Origin: Magnaporthiopsis rhizophila
Taxonomy: Eukaryota; Ascomycota; Sordariomycetes; Magnaporthales; Magnaporthaceae
Direction of reading: 5' to 3'
NCBI GenBank assembly: GCA_003049465.1
Contig: PYSS01000035.1
Span: 1 to 64,000, forward strand
DNA length: 64,000 bases
Shown piece by piece: positions 36,465 through 49,100 of the stretch (the stretch's first letter is position 1; the number at the start of each line of letters is the position of its first letter). Position numbers and translations under genes: made by a program. The notes beneath the pieces were generated by a model that saw only the letters and a program-made list of their open reading frames with translations, was not told the DNA's origin and made no database searches.

Positions 36465-37218
36465 GCATCATAGGGCGGCAATTCTTTCCATATCATGGGG
36501 TGAAAATACGAAAAGAAAGAGAGAAAAAAACGGGGAAAACGAAAAAGAAAAAAAAAAAAGAAAAACGGGAAAAAAAGAAAGGAAAAAACGGAAAAAGAAG
36601 AAGAAAAGACGGCTTGTTGTCAGACTTTCTTCTTGGGTTGAAGAGATCCAAAAGTGGTTCTCGCCTGGGAGGCAACTTAATACCGGCAAGGAGAGAGGAC
36701 TCGGGATTCAGGGATTTATATGGGTGTTTTTGTTTTACTTTCTCTATTTGGGTTGGCGCATCCATCTTTGCACCGGGAGGAACCGATATGGGGACACGTT
36801 TTTCTTCTTTTGCGTTTGAGTACAGCCTTGGGGGGTGGATATGCCTTTTTTTTTTCTTGAGCTGGAGGATTGTTCTTTCCAAGCCATATAGGATCTTGGA
36901 GCTGTCCTCTGAGGGGGCGATGGATCTTGGTAGTATTGACGAGGGTGCGAGGATCACTCGTTTCTGGTGGGTGAGCTCGGAAAGGATGGGTGACTGAATA
37001 TGGAGGCGATGACGAGAGGATCACCTGAGCAACTTTGCACGACACTTCATAGACGGCTGAGAAAATGGAGCTCTATCGCCAAGCTACCTAGCTACCTACA
37101 CCTACATAGGCCTAATCAGATCTGAACCATAGGCAGCAAGCAGCAAGATTCCAAATCAAATCGCTGGTTTCTATTAAACTCGTCAAAAGATATATTACTG
37201 TTAAGATTGCTAACTGCT
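36465..37218. other. Convergent intergenic spacer
   Basis: The 3' ends of REC8 (plus) and the Rab escort gene (minus) face each other here. It contains an A/G-rich tract at 36500-36610 and no gene. Confidence 0.7.
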
Positions 37219-39130
37219 CTAAACATCATCGTCATCGTCCATGCCCTCCCGGTCAACAAATTTCATGTACCCGTCTTCATGCGCCTGGGCGTCAGGTCCC
37301 ATGACTGCCCTCCAAGCTTCGTGTACCGAGTCGAGGATCCCGTCCGACACGGCAAGGGTAGGGGAAGGTGCGGGCAGTGTGAATACCCGTCCGTCGACCT
37401 GGACCGCGGACGAGGCGCTACTCTGCTCGTAGTAGAGCTGGTACAGACACTTTGGGGTCTGATTGCTGCCGATGGCAGCGAGGATCGGAGCAATGCTCTG
37501 CTCGAGGATCTGTTGGGCGTGTTTTGTAGTGTAGGTACTAAGGTAGATTACAGCTGCAGCGCAGGGGACAGTTAGCACATTGCCGAGGCCTTTTGTGAAA
37601 ACGATACGATCAACGACACAAAAAATAGTTGAGCAAACTCAGGTTGTCAGAGGATATTATCGTCAAAGCGTATAGCTCCGATAATGTAGATAAGTATTCA
37701 AAGGCTGAATCATCATGATGCTCGGGTGGAGGAAAACAGGCAAGATGGTGGTTTATGGTAGCACGGCGAGAGGAAATAAAGACTCACTTTGACCAGGCGG
37801 GCATTCCCCGGTGTCACTCGAGTGAACGAGGGCGTAGACGGGATATTCCTGCGACGCTGCCTCTGATGGCACGTCCAAGGTGCCAGGCGGGCAAGCAATG
37901 ACAGCCACGGCAGGGATAGGGGTACCCTCAACAACAGTGTCGAAGAGTGATGTGAGAGGCGAGTCGACGATGGCGACAAGGCGGCTCAGCCGTTCTATGG
38001 TGTCGTTGCCGGTCACCGGGGCCTCCTCGCGGCCACGCACGAGTAACCTTGTTTTCACAGTGGTTCCGTTTGTCAAATCGAGCTCGAGGGTCTCTCCGTC
38101 ATCGGCAGATTTAGAGGATGATGTTTTGGTGTTTGTGATGCCGGTGCCTAGCATGTAGACGCCGCCACCAACAGCACCCGCCCTACAGGCCACCTGGGCA
38201 ATCTCGCCGGCGCCACCCCACTTGGGGTACACCGCGGCGAACCCAGGGCCGAAATAGCCCATCGACGTGAGGTGACGATGGATAATGGCCAGGCCGTCCT
38301 TGGTCGTGATGGCGCCGTCGGGCGATAGGGTGAGGGTAAGGATATATGCTCGGAGGTCCTGGTCGAGCTTGAAACGCTTCTCCAGAAAGCTGGAGAGCGG
38401 TCGGTCCGCATCCTCGCGCCACAGGTCGGTCTGGGTGTCCGAGTTGTAATCCAAGACAAACTTGAGGAACTTCATCAGCGACCGCTTGGCGCGGGCAGGG
38501 ATGGAGTTGTCTGAGAAGACGTCCTCGCGGGTGGAGGGGATACGGGTGAGCTTGTGCGGCGACCCGGCGGCTGCATCCTCGTCGTCCGAGAGGCGACGTG
38601 CTAGCACGAAGGAGGGGCCGACGGCCAGGAACTCCAGCTGCCGGAAGGCGCGCGAGGAGACGAGCTGGGACACGAGCTGAGAGCGGGCATGCACCAGCTG
38701 GGGGGCCAGTGCGAGGGAGTAGGCGCGGGCGAACGAGAGGCCGGCGCCATCTTGGGGCTTAGTTACGCGCGCCGAGGTGAAGATCGGGGTTGCCAGAGAC
38801 TCGGCCGGCGCCCCACTCGGAGCGGCGACGGTCGACGGCGCCTCGTGCTGCTTCGCCCAGTCCTCAGTCTCCTGCAGACTGAGGGCCGCCTCTGACCCGC
38901 CGTAGAAGTCGTTGGGGTCGATGTGAAGCACCTTCTTGTCGGATCTCGACAGGGAACTTGGGTTCCGCATCAGACGGAGCTGGGTTAGTTAGAAGGGTGA
39001 CGGAGAGACAGATGGGTGACGTCCACTGGACCAACGGTCGAAGCAGGAAGACTCACAGGGCGAGCAGAGACTGCGACAGCCCTGTGCCGCAAATCACGAC
39101 GTCCCAAACTGTCTCGCTGAGCGACTCCAT
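37219..39130 (-). CDS. MRS6: Rab escort protein (Rab geranylgeranyltransferase component A, Mrs6/REP)
   Basis: Three exons (39130-39057, 38956-37788, 37553-37219) give 525 aa. The N-terminus reads WDVVICGTGLSQSLLAL and continues as SRSDKKVLHIDPNDFYGG, the GDI/REP dinucleotide-fold signature, with the Rab-binding platform following. Later blocks are TREDVFSD..KRSLMKFLKFV and SMGYFGPG..YPKWGGAGEIAQVACRAGAVGGGVY, which correspond to the conserved Leu/Tyr-Gly-rich segment of the family. The tail is acidic (EGMDDDDDV). REP presents newly made Rab GTPases to the geranylgeranyl transferase and delivers them to membranes, so it is essential for vesicle traffic. The second exon is taken from an AAG acceptor 24 nt beyond a CAG, because it gives the canonical spacing of the fold. 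The CAG would insert eight residues. Confidence 0.9.
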
Positions 39131-39731
39131 TGCGCTGGATGGAACTGTGCCCGGTTCATCGAAGAATGGAGAAGCAACGCATCTTCTCGCCGCAATCAGG
39201 CTCGTTTCACGGCGGCGGGCGAGACTGGAAATATGTGGAAGGCTAAGGTGAAGGCAACCAAGCAAACAGATTTTGCTGTTTGGGTGGGGCTTTTGACTTG
39301 CGGCTCAAGCCAGGCTCAAATCCCCGCCACACCATTCGTCGCGTGGAGCACTGGCTCCATTCACGTGCCTCCGCCAGGCAACAGCCCGTAAAAACTCGGC
39401 GCAGTGGAGAGGGGAGAATTTTTCCTTCTTTTTTTCCTCAACCAACCACCCAACCATGTGATGAAGCGCCTCAATTTCGACGGCGGTTTGGCATTTGGGG
39501 AACCTTTCAGTAGGCATCCCCTTGGTTGAGTGGGAGATTGAACCAGTCCTCCTGTATCTACTGCTCTTGAATCCTCAACGTGTGAGCGTGGCTCGAAAGG
39601 TCGGCACAGTCAAGCACCACGGCCGCGGCTTTTGCTGCGGTAGTGCGAGCGTAGAAGTGTTTCTTTTCTTTGTTCTAGGTCTATGCAAATCCGGGTGTCT
39701 AAGCGTATCTACTACCAAGATTTATCACGTC
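39131..39731. other. Intergenic region between Rab escort and hydrolase genes
   Basis: Both flanking genes are on the minus strand, so this is the promoter and 5' UTR of the Rab escort gene plus the 3' UTR of the hydrolase gene. No gene is seen. Confidence 0.7.
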
Positions 39732-41162
39732 TCACAAATTGAGCGTGCTAGAGGTCTGCTCCCAGAACCGCATGGCGGCTCTCGCGACCTCGGGCCCCTT
39801 GACTATGGCCACCTCATGTCCTGCATCAAGCACCACGGTCTGGAGGCCGTCAGGCCCCAGAATATCGGTGGCGTCCGGAACCAGCTCGTCCATCACTATG
39901 ACCGGATCCGACGCCCCCAGCACGAGGAGCACTTTGCCGCCCGTAAGCCCCGCCTCGGCCTTCTGCCGGCCGCCGTCCTTGTTGGTACCCCGTCCGCGCC
40001 GTTCGGCCAGCCGGGACGCGAGTCTGCGCCAGGCTTCATGCTCCTCGATGATCGGGGCGTGCCTGAGAGTGCTTATGAAGGCACGCACGAAGCCCGCGTG
40101 GCTCCGCAGCTGCCACTCCATGACCGACGCGACGGTAGCGCCGCTTGGGAGCACGGCGTTGTCGAACGAGTCGCCGCCACTCACATCGCTGTTGCTTTGC
40201 GGTCGGACTGTGCCGTGGCCCGGCACCCGAGTGTCCGCCGAGGGAATCTCCGGTCTCACGACTACCAACGGCTGCTCCGGGGGAGCTGTCGGACCCGGCC
40301 CGCGGCCTTCCGACTGCTGCTTTGCGGGCATCAGCCTTGACCGGGTCAGGCATTCGAGCAGCCATTCCGGGAGGATGCCGCTCGAGTACAGAAGCCTGGT
40401 CATCCAGCCGATGTGCCCACTGCGGATGAGGCCTGCTCCGGCAACGAGCGTAAGGGAACAAAGCATATGGGGGAAGTAGCTTGCGAAAGCTACAGCCACG
40501 CCGCCGCCGAGGGAATAGCCTATCAGGTGGAAACCGCCATCACCCGTCCAGGGCAGACTGGACGATGCCAAGACCAGGAGAATCTGTGTTGAGTAGAGAC
40601 GCAGGTCAAACGGCAGGCCAAGTGGAGTGTCAGAGTAACCCCTCCCGAAGAAGTCTGCAGCAAAGTCTCGAGATGTTAACCGACTGTTGTGCGCATATGT
40701 TGTGGCAAACGCACAAATCGGGCATGCACATGTTCAAGACGCACCAAACAACATAACCCTGTAACCAGACTCGACAAGCGTGTGAGCTACTCCTCCGAGG
40801 GCCAAACACGGCGTGCTAATTCCGTGTAGGAGCAGCACACGCTCGCCATCCTCGGGTCCCCATTCGAACACGTGAATGGATCCGTAAGGCGTTTCAACGT
40901 CCCTGCCTCCTGGAAGAACATCTTGAGGGTATGGAAGATTCTCAGCCTCTTGCGCCGATATGCCCAGCGACTGTGTTATACTTGGCGAGTCGATCCAAAA
41001 TTTTGGCAGCCGCTTTTTTGCTCCGTTCGTAGTGCCCTCGTTTTGAACACTCCGCCTCCGCACGATCACGGCACCAATGACTGAAACGACCGCGATGAAG
41101 GCAGCACCGGCCAGGATGGACGGGGGCACTTTACGTGCGCAGGCCAGGGCCGCGGGTTGCAT
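39732..41162 (-). CDS. Membrane-anchored alpha/beta hydrolase
   Basis: Two exons (41162-40745, 40654-39732) give 446 aa. The join after RVMLF restores the fold motif DFFGRGYSDTP. Residues about 17-37 (ILAGAAFIAVVSVIGAVIV) form a single membrane segment, so the enzyme is probably anchored with its catalytic domain on one side. The oxyanion region is VLLLHGIS, and the nucleophile elbow is GYSLGGG with Ser187. The likely Asp is in GASDPV (about 389) and the His in DAGHEV (about 419). A 110-residue insertion between elbow and Asp is Pro/Gly-rich and could be a lid. The triad is intact, so activity is expected on an ester or epoxide. The substrate is not predictable. Similar fungal proteins are annotated only as alpha/beta-fold hydrolases. 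Confidence 0.88.
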
Positions 41163-44061
41163 GATGGTACTGGGAATCCGCAACCAAGATTGAAGGTTGG
41201 AAGGCGGTGGGGAAACAACAGGCGAGCGATTACATCTTGGAAAGATCGGGAGTGTGGGGAGATTGAATCAGGGATTCGGCGAGGATCCATGGATGGGCTG
41301 TCTGTCTGCGATTTTGCATTCCCTGGCAGTTGAATCATGGTCATCTTCACCATCTGGCAAGTTTCCGACATCGCCTGAATTCATGGTGAATACTTGAATG
41401 GGCCGCAAAACCAAGGATCACATCCGCCTCCACAGTAGGTAAGCCCAGCACGGCGGCCAAATAAAAATCCAATTCCGACAAAAGATAATTGGGACCATTA
41501 CCTAGGTGATCATACTCTGTTTTCTTACTTCTTTTCACAAGGTACTTTCTGTAGCTTTTCGTATCTCACATAACCTTTCCCTCACTTTATCCGGATCTGC
41601 AGGCTTTGATTGCGAAAGCGCCTAGCCGCCTGTGGCACGGAAATGAACGTCTCAGCTTTTACACTGTGACAGCGCCACGTTCCATCGGGGAGAGTCGGGT
41701 CGGCAGACTGCATCGCGTCGTTGTCAAATGGGGCGATGCTCTTGGAGCACACCGATGCGATGTCAAGACGCGTTGATGCCAGAGCGGGCTCCGTCCGCCG
41801 GCGATGCTCCCAAAGTTGCACAACAGGACAGCACAGCAGGACTCATCCTCCTGGGCATGCTGGCCATGTCATAGAGCCCACCAAGAGCCGGTGAGGCCCA
41901 GATCCGCTGGCAACTGTCAACCTTTTACCTAGTGGCTTCCAGATCACATCAGCGAGCAGCACGGATCTCTCGGGACGGGGACTTTTGCGGGCCGGCCGAG
42001 GTACGCGTGCGCTGCATGGTCTGTGAGTGACGGAAGGATAACCTCGTGTTTGTCTCTTGCGTCAAAATCAGTCAGGCAGCGTGGAAGGGTTCTACTATGT
42101 CTATTGCACTGGGCGCATGCAGCACGACGTGGAACTGCCCGCCCACTGTGGTACTGGCAGGCGAATGGTGGCCAAAACAAAAGCCACCAGACAGACAGCA
42201 AAGTCCAAGGGGAAAGTCTAAGACTGGAGACGGCAACAAACAACCGGATTCGTAACCTTCTGACCACTTGGCCGGACACGATTTCCACCGAGCAAAAAAA
42301 ACCCACACATTCTCCTGCTCGTAATCGAACTGGCATTTTCGGGCGGGCTTGTCGCAAGCGAGGGCCGCGGCCTCTCCCGAGACCAATTGCTTCACGTGAA
42401 GGGAGCACGGATCACTCCACTAGTCCCCACCGCCCCACAGTAGCTCCAACCACAGCTGCAGCTCGGTGCTCTCAAGCGCCCCGTCAATCTTGCGCATCTC
42501 CAGGGGGTTCTGGTCGGGCCTCCACAGCTGATGGCAGGCCGGAACCAGACGAGAGCTGCGCTCGCAAGGAGGAGCTGGTAATTTCGAATGACTGGTGGCC
42601 ATGGCAACCGCGCCATCGTCTGGTCTTGGTCGTTGAGCTCGGACCGCTTGCCGGTGGGCGCTGGGCAACGGGCAGGGTCCAGATTGCAATCAAAGAGGGA
42701 CCACGCCAGCTGATGTTTTATTTTGTTCGGAGCGAAGGACCATGTTGATCGTTTGGCGGCGTCTGTATCAAGATTTGGTCGTGGCTGGACGTCCAATGAG
42801 GCCGTTCCACGACTGGTCGGCCCCGAAAAGGTTGCTTGCTGCAGCAGCACGCAGCTGCAAGTCCATGGTTGGGAAAGTGCCGAAAAGAGAAGGCGCACGG
42901 CGAGGGGAGGGGAAGGAGGCAGGCTGGGCGAGGAAGTGGCGGGAAGGGGAGGTTGGGGGGCACAACGCGGCCTGCCTGCCACCGCCCACCACCATCCGAA
43001 CCTATCCATGTCTTGATACCCAATTGACTTTCGTTTGCGCGCACAGGAAGCCTTGTGTGGTCTGCAGTCCTCCAGCCTCCTCAAAATCACAATATCAAGG
43101 CGGATCGGCGATGTTGTGCCGCGCAATATGCAGCCTGCACCAGGCCGGGTTTTTGCTTGTTCGCCCAGCCACCCGCCCAAGCTTTGGACGCTGCTCGCCT
43201 AGTCGCCTCCCTCCTCCTTCCCCTTCGGCCGGCGGCGTCGGCCGCAGACACTAAACTGAGACACTTTCTCGCGTTCCTATTTCAGCTCTCCTCCAAGCAA
43301 AAAACACCAATGGCGCGCCCACGCTGGCCAGGAAAACCAAGTCCGCGAAGCCGAGCGGGTCCCCTCCCTCTTTTGACCAGGCCCGGCTGGTGTGCCATGA
43401 TCTTCTTGGCCATGGCCAGGGCCTGCCAAGATCCAGGTCCTGCGACCTCTGGGGGTGGTGGTGGAGGTGGGAACGGATGGTTGCTGGGTGGTGGCTGGGT
43501 GGTCGCGCGTCTCGCCAACAAGGGTGACCTAGTAGTCCATTGGCTGGACGGAGGAGGGGGCTGGGAGCACAGCAAGCTAGCAGCTGCATCCGGCAATAAC
43601 AGCAGCAAATCAATAATAACAGTAAACAACAAGGGCCCCTGCATCCAGCCGGAGGCTGCAGTAGAAAAGCCCGGCCGACACGAGCCTTGGGGTGCTCCAA
43701 ACTCTTTCCTTCATCCACTCAGATCCAGACACATACAAAAGGCCCAGCCAGAACAGACCCAAAAGCCCCAGGAAGAGTCGCATTCCAACCGCGCTTCTTC
43801 CCAAACTTTTCTCTGTTCGACCTCGGTTTGAAGGGCAAGAGTAGTCTTCTGTCTCGAAGGCTGCACTTGCACAGTCGGCAAACTGGATTACGAGGCGCGC
43901 GTGCCTGTTCCTCTGAGCATCTTTCCCTCCAGTAGGTCTATCCTCCCTCCCTCCTCCATCCAGTTCTACTCTCGCTTGGCTTGGTATGCCGGCGGTGTAG
44001 GGGTAGGGGTTCAGCGCCAGACGAGCCAGCGCTGACCAGGGCTCCTCCATCACCCTTGCAG
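41163..44061. other. Long upstream region of hex-1
   Basis: No supported gene. This interval lies between the divergently transcribed hydrolase (minus) and hex-1 (plus) genes. It should contain both promoters and the missing first coding exon of the long hex-1 form. The overlapping open frames on both strands (42392-43180 minus, 43055-43831 plus) lack motifs and are treated as chance. Confidence 0.5.
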
Positions 44062-44851
44062 CCTACAAGGAAGAAACCAAACCGGCGGTTACCGCCACAA
44101 CCACTACCCACGAAGAGGTTGAGCTTAGGCTTCCTGAAGCCGGACGGGAAGGTCGCCACTCTTCGTCTGTCTCTGCCGTCGCCAGCCTCCCCCCTCGGAG
44201 AGAGCAGGAATATTACGAGGAAGAGGTTCGCTACACTCGTGAAGAGGAGCATCACCACCGTCCCGGTACCCACCACCACCTCCTTGAGGAGCGCAGGTAC
44301 GTGCCTCGAACCCCCCCCCCCCCCCCCCCCCNNNNNNNNNNNNNNNNNNNNNNNNNNNNNNNNNNNNCCCCCCCCCCCCCCCGAATGAGGGTCTTGCTCA
44401 AGACTAACAATCGTATTAAACACCTCCAGGCCCCAACAATCTTTCTACTCGGAGAAGTTCGTCGACGTTGAGCACCACCACGATCACCACGACCATCATC
44501 ACCACCACCACCACGATCACCGTCCAGCGCGCTCTGAGCACCGTTCAGAGCACCGTGCCGAGACCGTAGTTTCCGCCATCGACACCATCGAGCGTGGTTA
44601 CCGCGCCCGTGCCCAGCCAAACTACAAGGAACCGTCCGAGTACACTGTCGACTCTCCCCGCTCCCACACCGGCCCAGCCTATAAGGAGACCGTCGAGGTT
44701 GAGGAGTACGCCCTCGTCCCCGCCAAGAAGCAGAACAACCACAAGCATCGCCCCGTGTACCGCGAGGAGATCGAGATCGAGGAGACCGAGTCCGTTGCCT
44801 CTTCGCAATCCTCTCGCAAATCCGACAAGATGGGTTACTACGATGACTCCG
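44062..44851 (+). CDS. hex-1: HEX1 N-terminal extension exons (long isoform, 5' incomplete)
   Basis: Two in-frame exons, 44062-44296 and 44430-44851, precede the usual HEX1 start. The first begins after a CTTGCAG acceptor in phase 1 and reads AYKEETKPAVTATTTT.., ending EEHHHRPGTHHHLLEERR. The second contains a long His/Asp run (HHHDHHDHHHHHHHDHRP) and ends at SDKMGYYDDS-G. Neither contains an in-frame ATG before MGYYDD, so a further 5' exon with the start must lie upstream, and I could not place it. His-rich N-terminal extensions of HEX1 produced by alternative splicing are known in other Pezizomycotina. Coding character (acidic/basic His-rich, no stop over 650 nt of two exons) supports translation. 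The intron between these exons (44297-44429) contains the assembly gap. Confidence 0.7.
44311..44382. other. Assembly gap flanked by poly-C
   Basis: 21 C (44311-44331), 36 N (44332-44367) and 15 C (44368-44382) within the hex-1 5' intron. The gap is placed in a homopolymer. Its true length is unknown, but it does not interrupt any supported exon. Confidence 0.95.
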
Positions 44852-45595
44852 GTGAGTAATAGTCTTTTTTCAAGACAAACGTGTGAACGATCCTTCACGC
44901 CCCCCAGCACAACCTGACGATGGCTCCCAAAACTCAGGCCGCCACCACTCCATCCGCGACGATATCCACAAAGGCTTGCACAAGGCGGCTGACCGTTTGA
45001 TCCACCCTCATGGGCATGACCACCATGTAGCCAACGACAACGCTGTCGCCCGCCGCAGCCCCAAGCCCAACAAGGCCGGTGGCAATGTGGTCACTATCCC
45101 GTGCCACCACATCCGCATGGGCGACATCTTGATTCTCCAGGGCAGGCCCTGCCAGGTCATCCGCATCTCGACCTCGCCCGCCACTGGCCAGCACCGCTAC
45201 CTGGGTGTCGACCTGTTCACCAAGCAGCTCCATGAGGAGTCATCCAACATCACCAACCCGGAGCCCAGCGTCGTCATCCAGTCCATGCGCGGCCCCGTCT
45301 TCCGCCAGTACCGCGTCCTCGACCTCCAGGACGGCCTGGTCACCTGCATGACTGAGAACGGCGATGTCCGTAAGTATTATCGCATGCTCTGTCCCATGTT
45401 GACTTCCTTCCCCAACAGCGGCTGACATCTTCCCTTCTAGGCCCTGGCATCCCCGTCATGGAGCAGTCCAACCTCTGGCAGCGCCTGACTGAGCACTTCG
45501 AGTCTGGCCGTGGCTCCGTCCGCGTCCTTGTTGCCAACGACGGCCCTCGTGAGCTCATCGTTGACGTCAAGGTCATGCACGGCTCTCGCCTGTAA
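44830..45595 (+). CDS. hex-1: Woronin body major protein HEX1
   Basis: Three exons (44830-44851, 44908-45369, 45441-45595) give 212 aa starting MGYYDDS. After a Lys/His-rich leader, residues about 67-212 match HEX1 closely: PCHHIRMGDILILQGRPCQV, DLFTKQLHEESS, VRPGIPVMEQSN-LWQRL, ending in HGSRL. HEX1 resembles eIF5A but is a peroxisomal matrix protein that self-assembles into the hexagonal core of the Woronin body. The C-terminal SRL is the PTS1 import signal. Woronin bodies plug septal pores after hyphal damage. The ATG at 44830 is the conserved short-form start. The introns are phase 1 with GTGAGT/CCCCCAG and GTAAGT/TTCTAG. Upstream in-frame exons give a longer form (separate entry). A short uORF-like ATG occurs at 43987. 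Confidence 0.95.
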
Positions 45596-46135
45596 ACGTG
45601 TGTGGTAGAGTTTGTGTCGATATTGCTTGCAGATTGAGAAATCTTTTTTGGGGGTTTGGATATTGAGAATGTAGATCATCGCTAGTTATTATAATCAATA
45701 TGGTCTCATCGCAACTTTGGCATTTCTTCTGGTCGTCTTTGTTCAGATTTCACGTGACTATTTAGCACACTGTTCTGTAAGTGAATCCGTGTTGCGTCCG
45801 TCATGACGTCTTTCGTACGCTTGGTTGCTTGCCCACAGCTTGCATTTCGCCCTTTGCCAACCGCGTTCGACTGCTGGATGTTGTAAAACATAGGTTTCCA
45901 TGTTGTTAGAGCAGTGCCATTTCCTGGTCTCCATTCTTCGAATTGTCAGGCCGGATGACTCGTCGGCAGAGCGCTGATTTAACAGGGCCTCTCGGCGCCC
46001 CGCCAGTCTGGCGAGGGGCAATTGCCTCGCCCAAAATTCCGAGAACACGACGGTGCCGCATTCGTCGTTCCGACACTCGACCCCGGCTTCCTCGTCAGAT
46101 CCAGCGCGAGCGAAATAAACATCCTTACCTCCGTT
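45596..46135. other. Spacer between hex-1 and RQC2
   Basis: hex-1 3' UTR and RQC2 promoter, same strand. No gene seen. Confidence 0.7.
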
Positions 46136-49100
46136 ATGAAGCAGAGACTCTCCAGCCTTGATGTGCGGGCAATTGCCCACGAGCTCCAGCAGAGCCTGGT
46201 CACTCTGCGCCTGTCCAACATCTACGACCTCAGCTCCAAGATCTTCCTCCTGCGCTTCGCCAAGCCCGACGTCAAGAAGCAGCTCCTCATCGACTCAGGC
46301 TTCCGATGCCACCTGACCGAGTTCTCGCGCCCGACCGCCCCTGCCCCGAGCCAGTTCGTCGCCCGCGTGCGCAAGTTCCTGAGGACCCGTCGCTGCACCG
46401 CCGTCTCGCAGATCGGCACCGACCGCGTCATCGAGCTGCAGTTCAGCGACGGCAGCCTGCGCCTGTTCTTCGAGTTCTTCGCCTCGGGCAACATCATCCT
46501 CACCGATGCCGACCTCAAGATCCTGGCGCTGCTGCGCAACGTCAAGGAGGGCGAGGGCCAGGAGCCCCAGCGCGTGGGGCTGACGTACTCCCTCGACAAC
46601 CGCCTCAACTTTGGCGGCGTCCCCGCCTTCACCAAGGAGCGCCTCCGCGATGCTCTGGAGACGACTGTGAAGAGGGCCGCTGCCGCTGGCGCCGCACCCA
46701 AGAAGAGCAAGAAGGCTGGCGGTGATCTGAGGAGAGGCCTGGCTACGACAATCTCTGAGCTGCCCCCTATACTCGTGGATCACGCCTTCAGGGAAAACAA
46801 CTCTGACCCCAAAGCCAAGGTCGCAGACATACTGGAGGACGAAGGTGTTTTTGACGCGCTCTTCAAGGCTCTCGAGCGCGCACGGAGCATAATAGACGAC
46901 ATCACGAGCTCGGACACGGTCAAGGGTTACATAGTGGCGAAGAATCTGGATCCGGGCGATGCTAGAGCTGCTGCGGAAGGCGCGGTGGTTAAACCCTTTT
47001 CTCCAGAGTCCAGCAAAGGGCTGCTGTACGAGGACTTCAGCCCGTTCCTGCCGAAGCAGTTTGCCGACGATCCATCAAATGTCGTGCTCACGTTTGAGGG
47101 CTTCAACCAAACGGTCGATGAGTTCTTTTCGTCACTTGAGGGCCAGAAGCTCGAGTCGCGGCTGACTGAGCGGGAGGCCGCGGCGAAGCGCAAGCTCGAT
47201 GCCACCAAGAGGGAGCATGAGAAGAGGATAGAGGATCTCCAGGAAGACCAGCTGCTGAATCTTCGCAAGGCCGCTGCCATTGAGGCCAACGTGGAGAGGG
47301 TGCAGGAGGCCATGGACGCCGTCATTGGCCTCCTCGAGCAGGGGATGGACTGGGTCGATGTTGGAAAGCTGGTCGAGCGGGAGCAGAGGCGCAACAACCC
47401 CGTTGCCGAAATCATCAAGCTCCCCATGGACCTCGCCAACAACACCATCACGCTTGTGATCGCGGAACAAGACGATGTCGAAGACGACGAGATGGACAAT
47501 GGATACGAGACCGAGTCATCTGTTTCCGACGACGGCGACGACGACGAAGATGGTATTCCCGTGCAGCCGGGCAAGGTCAAGACTCTTGAGGTCGACATCA
47601 AGCTCAACCTCACCCCATGGAGCAACGCTGGCGAATACTACGACCAGAAGCGCAGTGCCGCGGTCAAGCAAGAGAAGACGGTGCAGCAGTCCTCCATTGC
47701 GCTCAAGAGTGCCCAGGAGAAGATTGCCAAGGATCTGCAGAAGGGGCTCAAGAAGGAGAAGCCTGCCATGCAACTTCTTCGGCGTCAGATGTGGTTTGAG
47801 AAGTTTCATTGGTTCATCTCGTCCGACGGTTACCTCGTACTCGGCGGACGCGATGCGCAGCAAAACGAGATTCTGTATCGGCGCTATCTCAAGCGCGGCG
47901 ACATCTACGTACACGCCGACTTGCACGGTGCGCCGAGCGTCATCATCAAGAACAATCCGCGCACGCTGGACGCGCCTGTGCCTCCGTCCACTTTGTCACA
48001 GGCCGGTCAGCTCGCGGTTTGCGCATCGAGCGCCTGGGACTCCAAGGCAGGCATGGGGGCGTATTGGGTGGGGGCGGATCAGGTGTCCAAGTCCGCACCA
48101 ACGGGCGAGTTCCTGCAAACGGGCAGTTTCATGGTGCGTGGCAAGAGGAACGAGCTGCCACCGGCGCCTCTGGTCGTTGGGTTTGGCGTAATGTTCCGTG
48201 TAAGCGACGAAAGCAAGGCCAAACACACAAGACACCGGGTCTATGACGCTGTGGATGCCGAACCCTCCACTGCCACCAAGTCAGCGCCAGAAACGGCGGA
48301 GGAAGAGGTAACGGATGATATACGTCCCCAGATCGCGGTTGGGGAAGATGATGGAAGCGACTTAGAACCTGAGGACGAAGATGACGGTGCGGACTCAGCC
48401 AGGGCGAATCCGCTCCAGTCAGGCGCCGGGGATGACGAAGATGCCGGTGGGAACGGTGACGGTGAAGAAGTCGCGCTACCCACTAGACATATGGCTCAGC
48501 TGCAAATCTCTGCCGAGCCTGAGACGAAGGAGGCCGGTGCATTCGAGAGTCAGGCTGGTGATGACAGTGACCCGGAAGAGAAGCGAGATCAAAGTGAATA
48601 CGAAGGGGCGGGATCCGTGTTAGACACGCCGGCGACATCAGTCGCCCCATCCGCGCAGCCGAGAAAAGGCCCTTTGAAGCGAGGCCAACGCGGCAAGGCC
48701 AAGAAGATGGCGGCTAAATACAAGCACCAGGACGACGAGGACCGGGCGGCCGCCGAGGCGCTTCTCGGTGCCGCGGCGGGCAGGCTCAAGCGCGAGGCTG
48801 AGGCCAAGGCCAATGCCGAGGAGGAGGCCGCGCTTGCGGCCGCGCGCGAGCGCCGGAAGGAGCAGCTGAGGCGGCAGCAACAGGCCACGGCGGCGCACGA
48901 GGAGGCGCGCCGGAAGCAGATGGAGGAGGCTGGCGGCGACGGCGACGGCGACCTGGATGGTGACGGCGGCGGCGGCGGAGGAGGAGGGCCAACAGAGCTC
49001 TCGGCGCTCGACTCGCTGGTGGGGACGCCACAGGCGGGCGACGAGATTCTCGAGGCGATACCCGTCTGCGCGCCGTACGCGGCCATGGCCCGCGTCAAGT

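Noticed and set aside
39495..40340. 281-codon plus frame
   Set aside because: Antisense shadow of the alpha/beta hydrolase exon.
42392..43831. Overlapping long frames before hex-1
   Set aside because: Occur on both strands over the same DNA with no motifs, so chance frames in GC-rich promoter sequence are more likely.
43987..44001. ATG as start of the long HEX1 form
   Set aside because: It opens a frame of only four codons and a stop, out of frame with the HEX1 exons.
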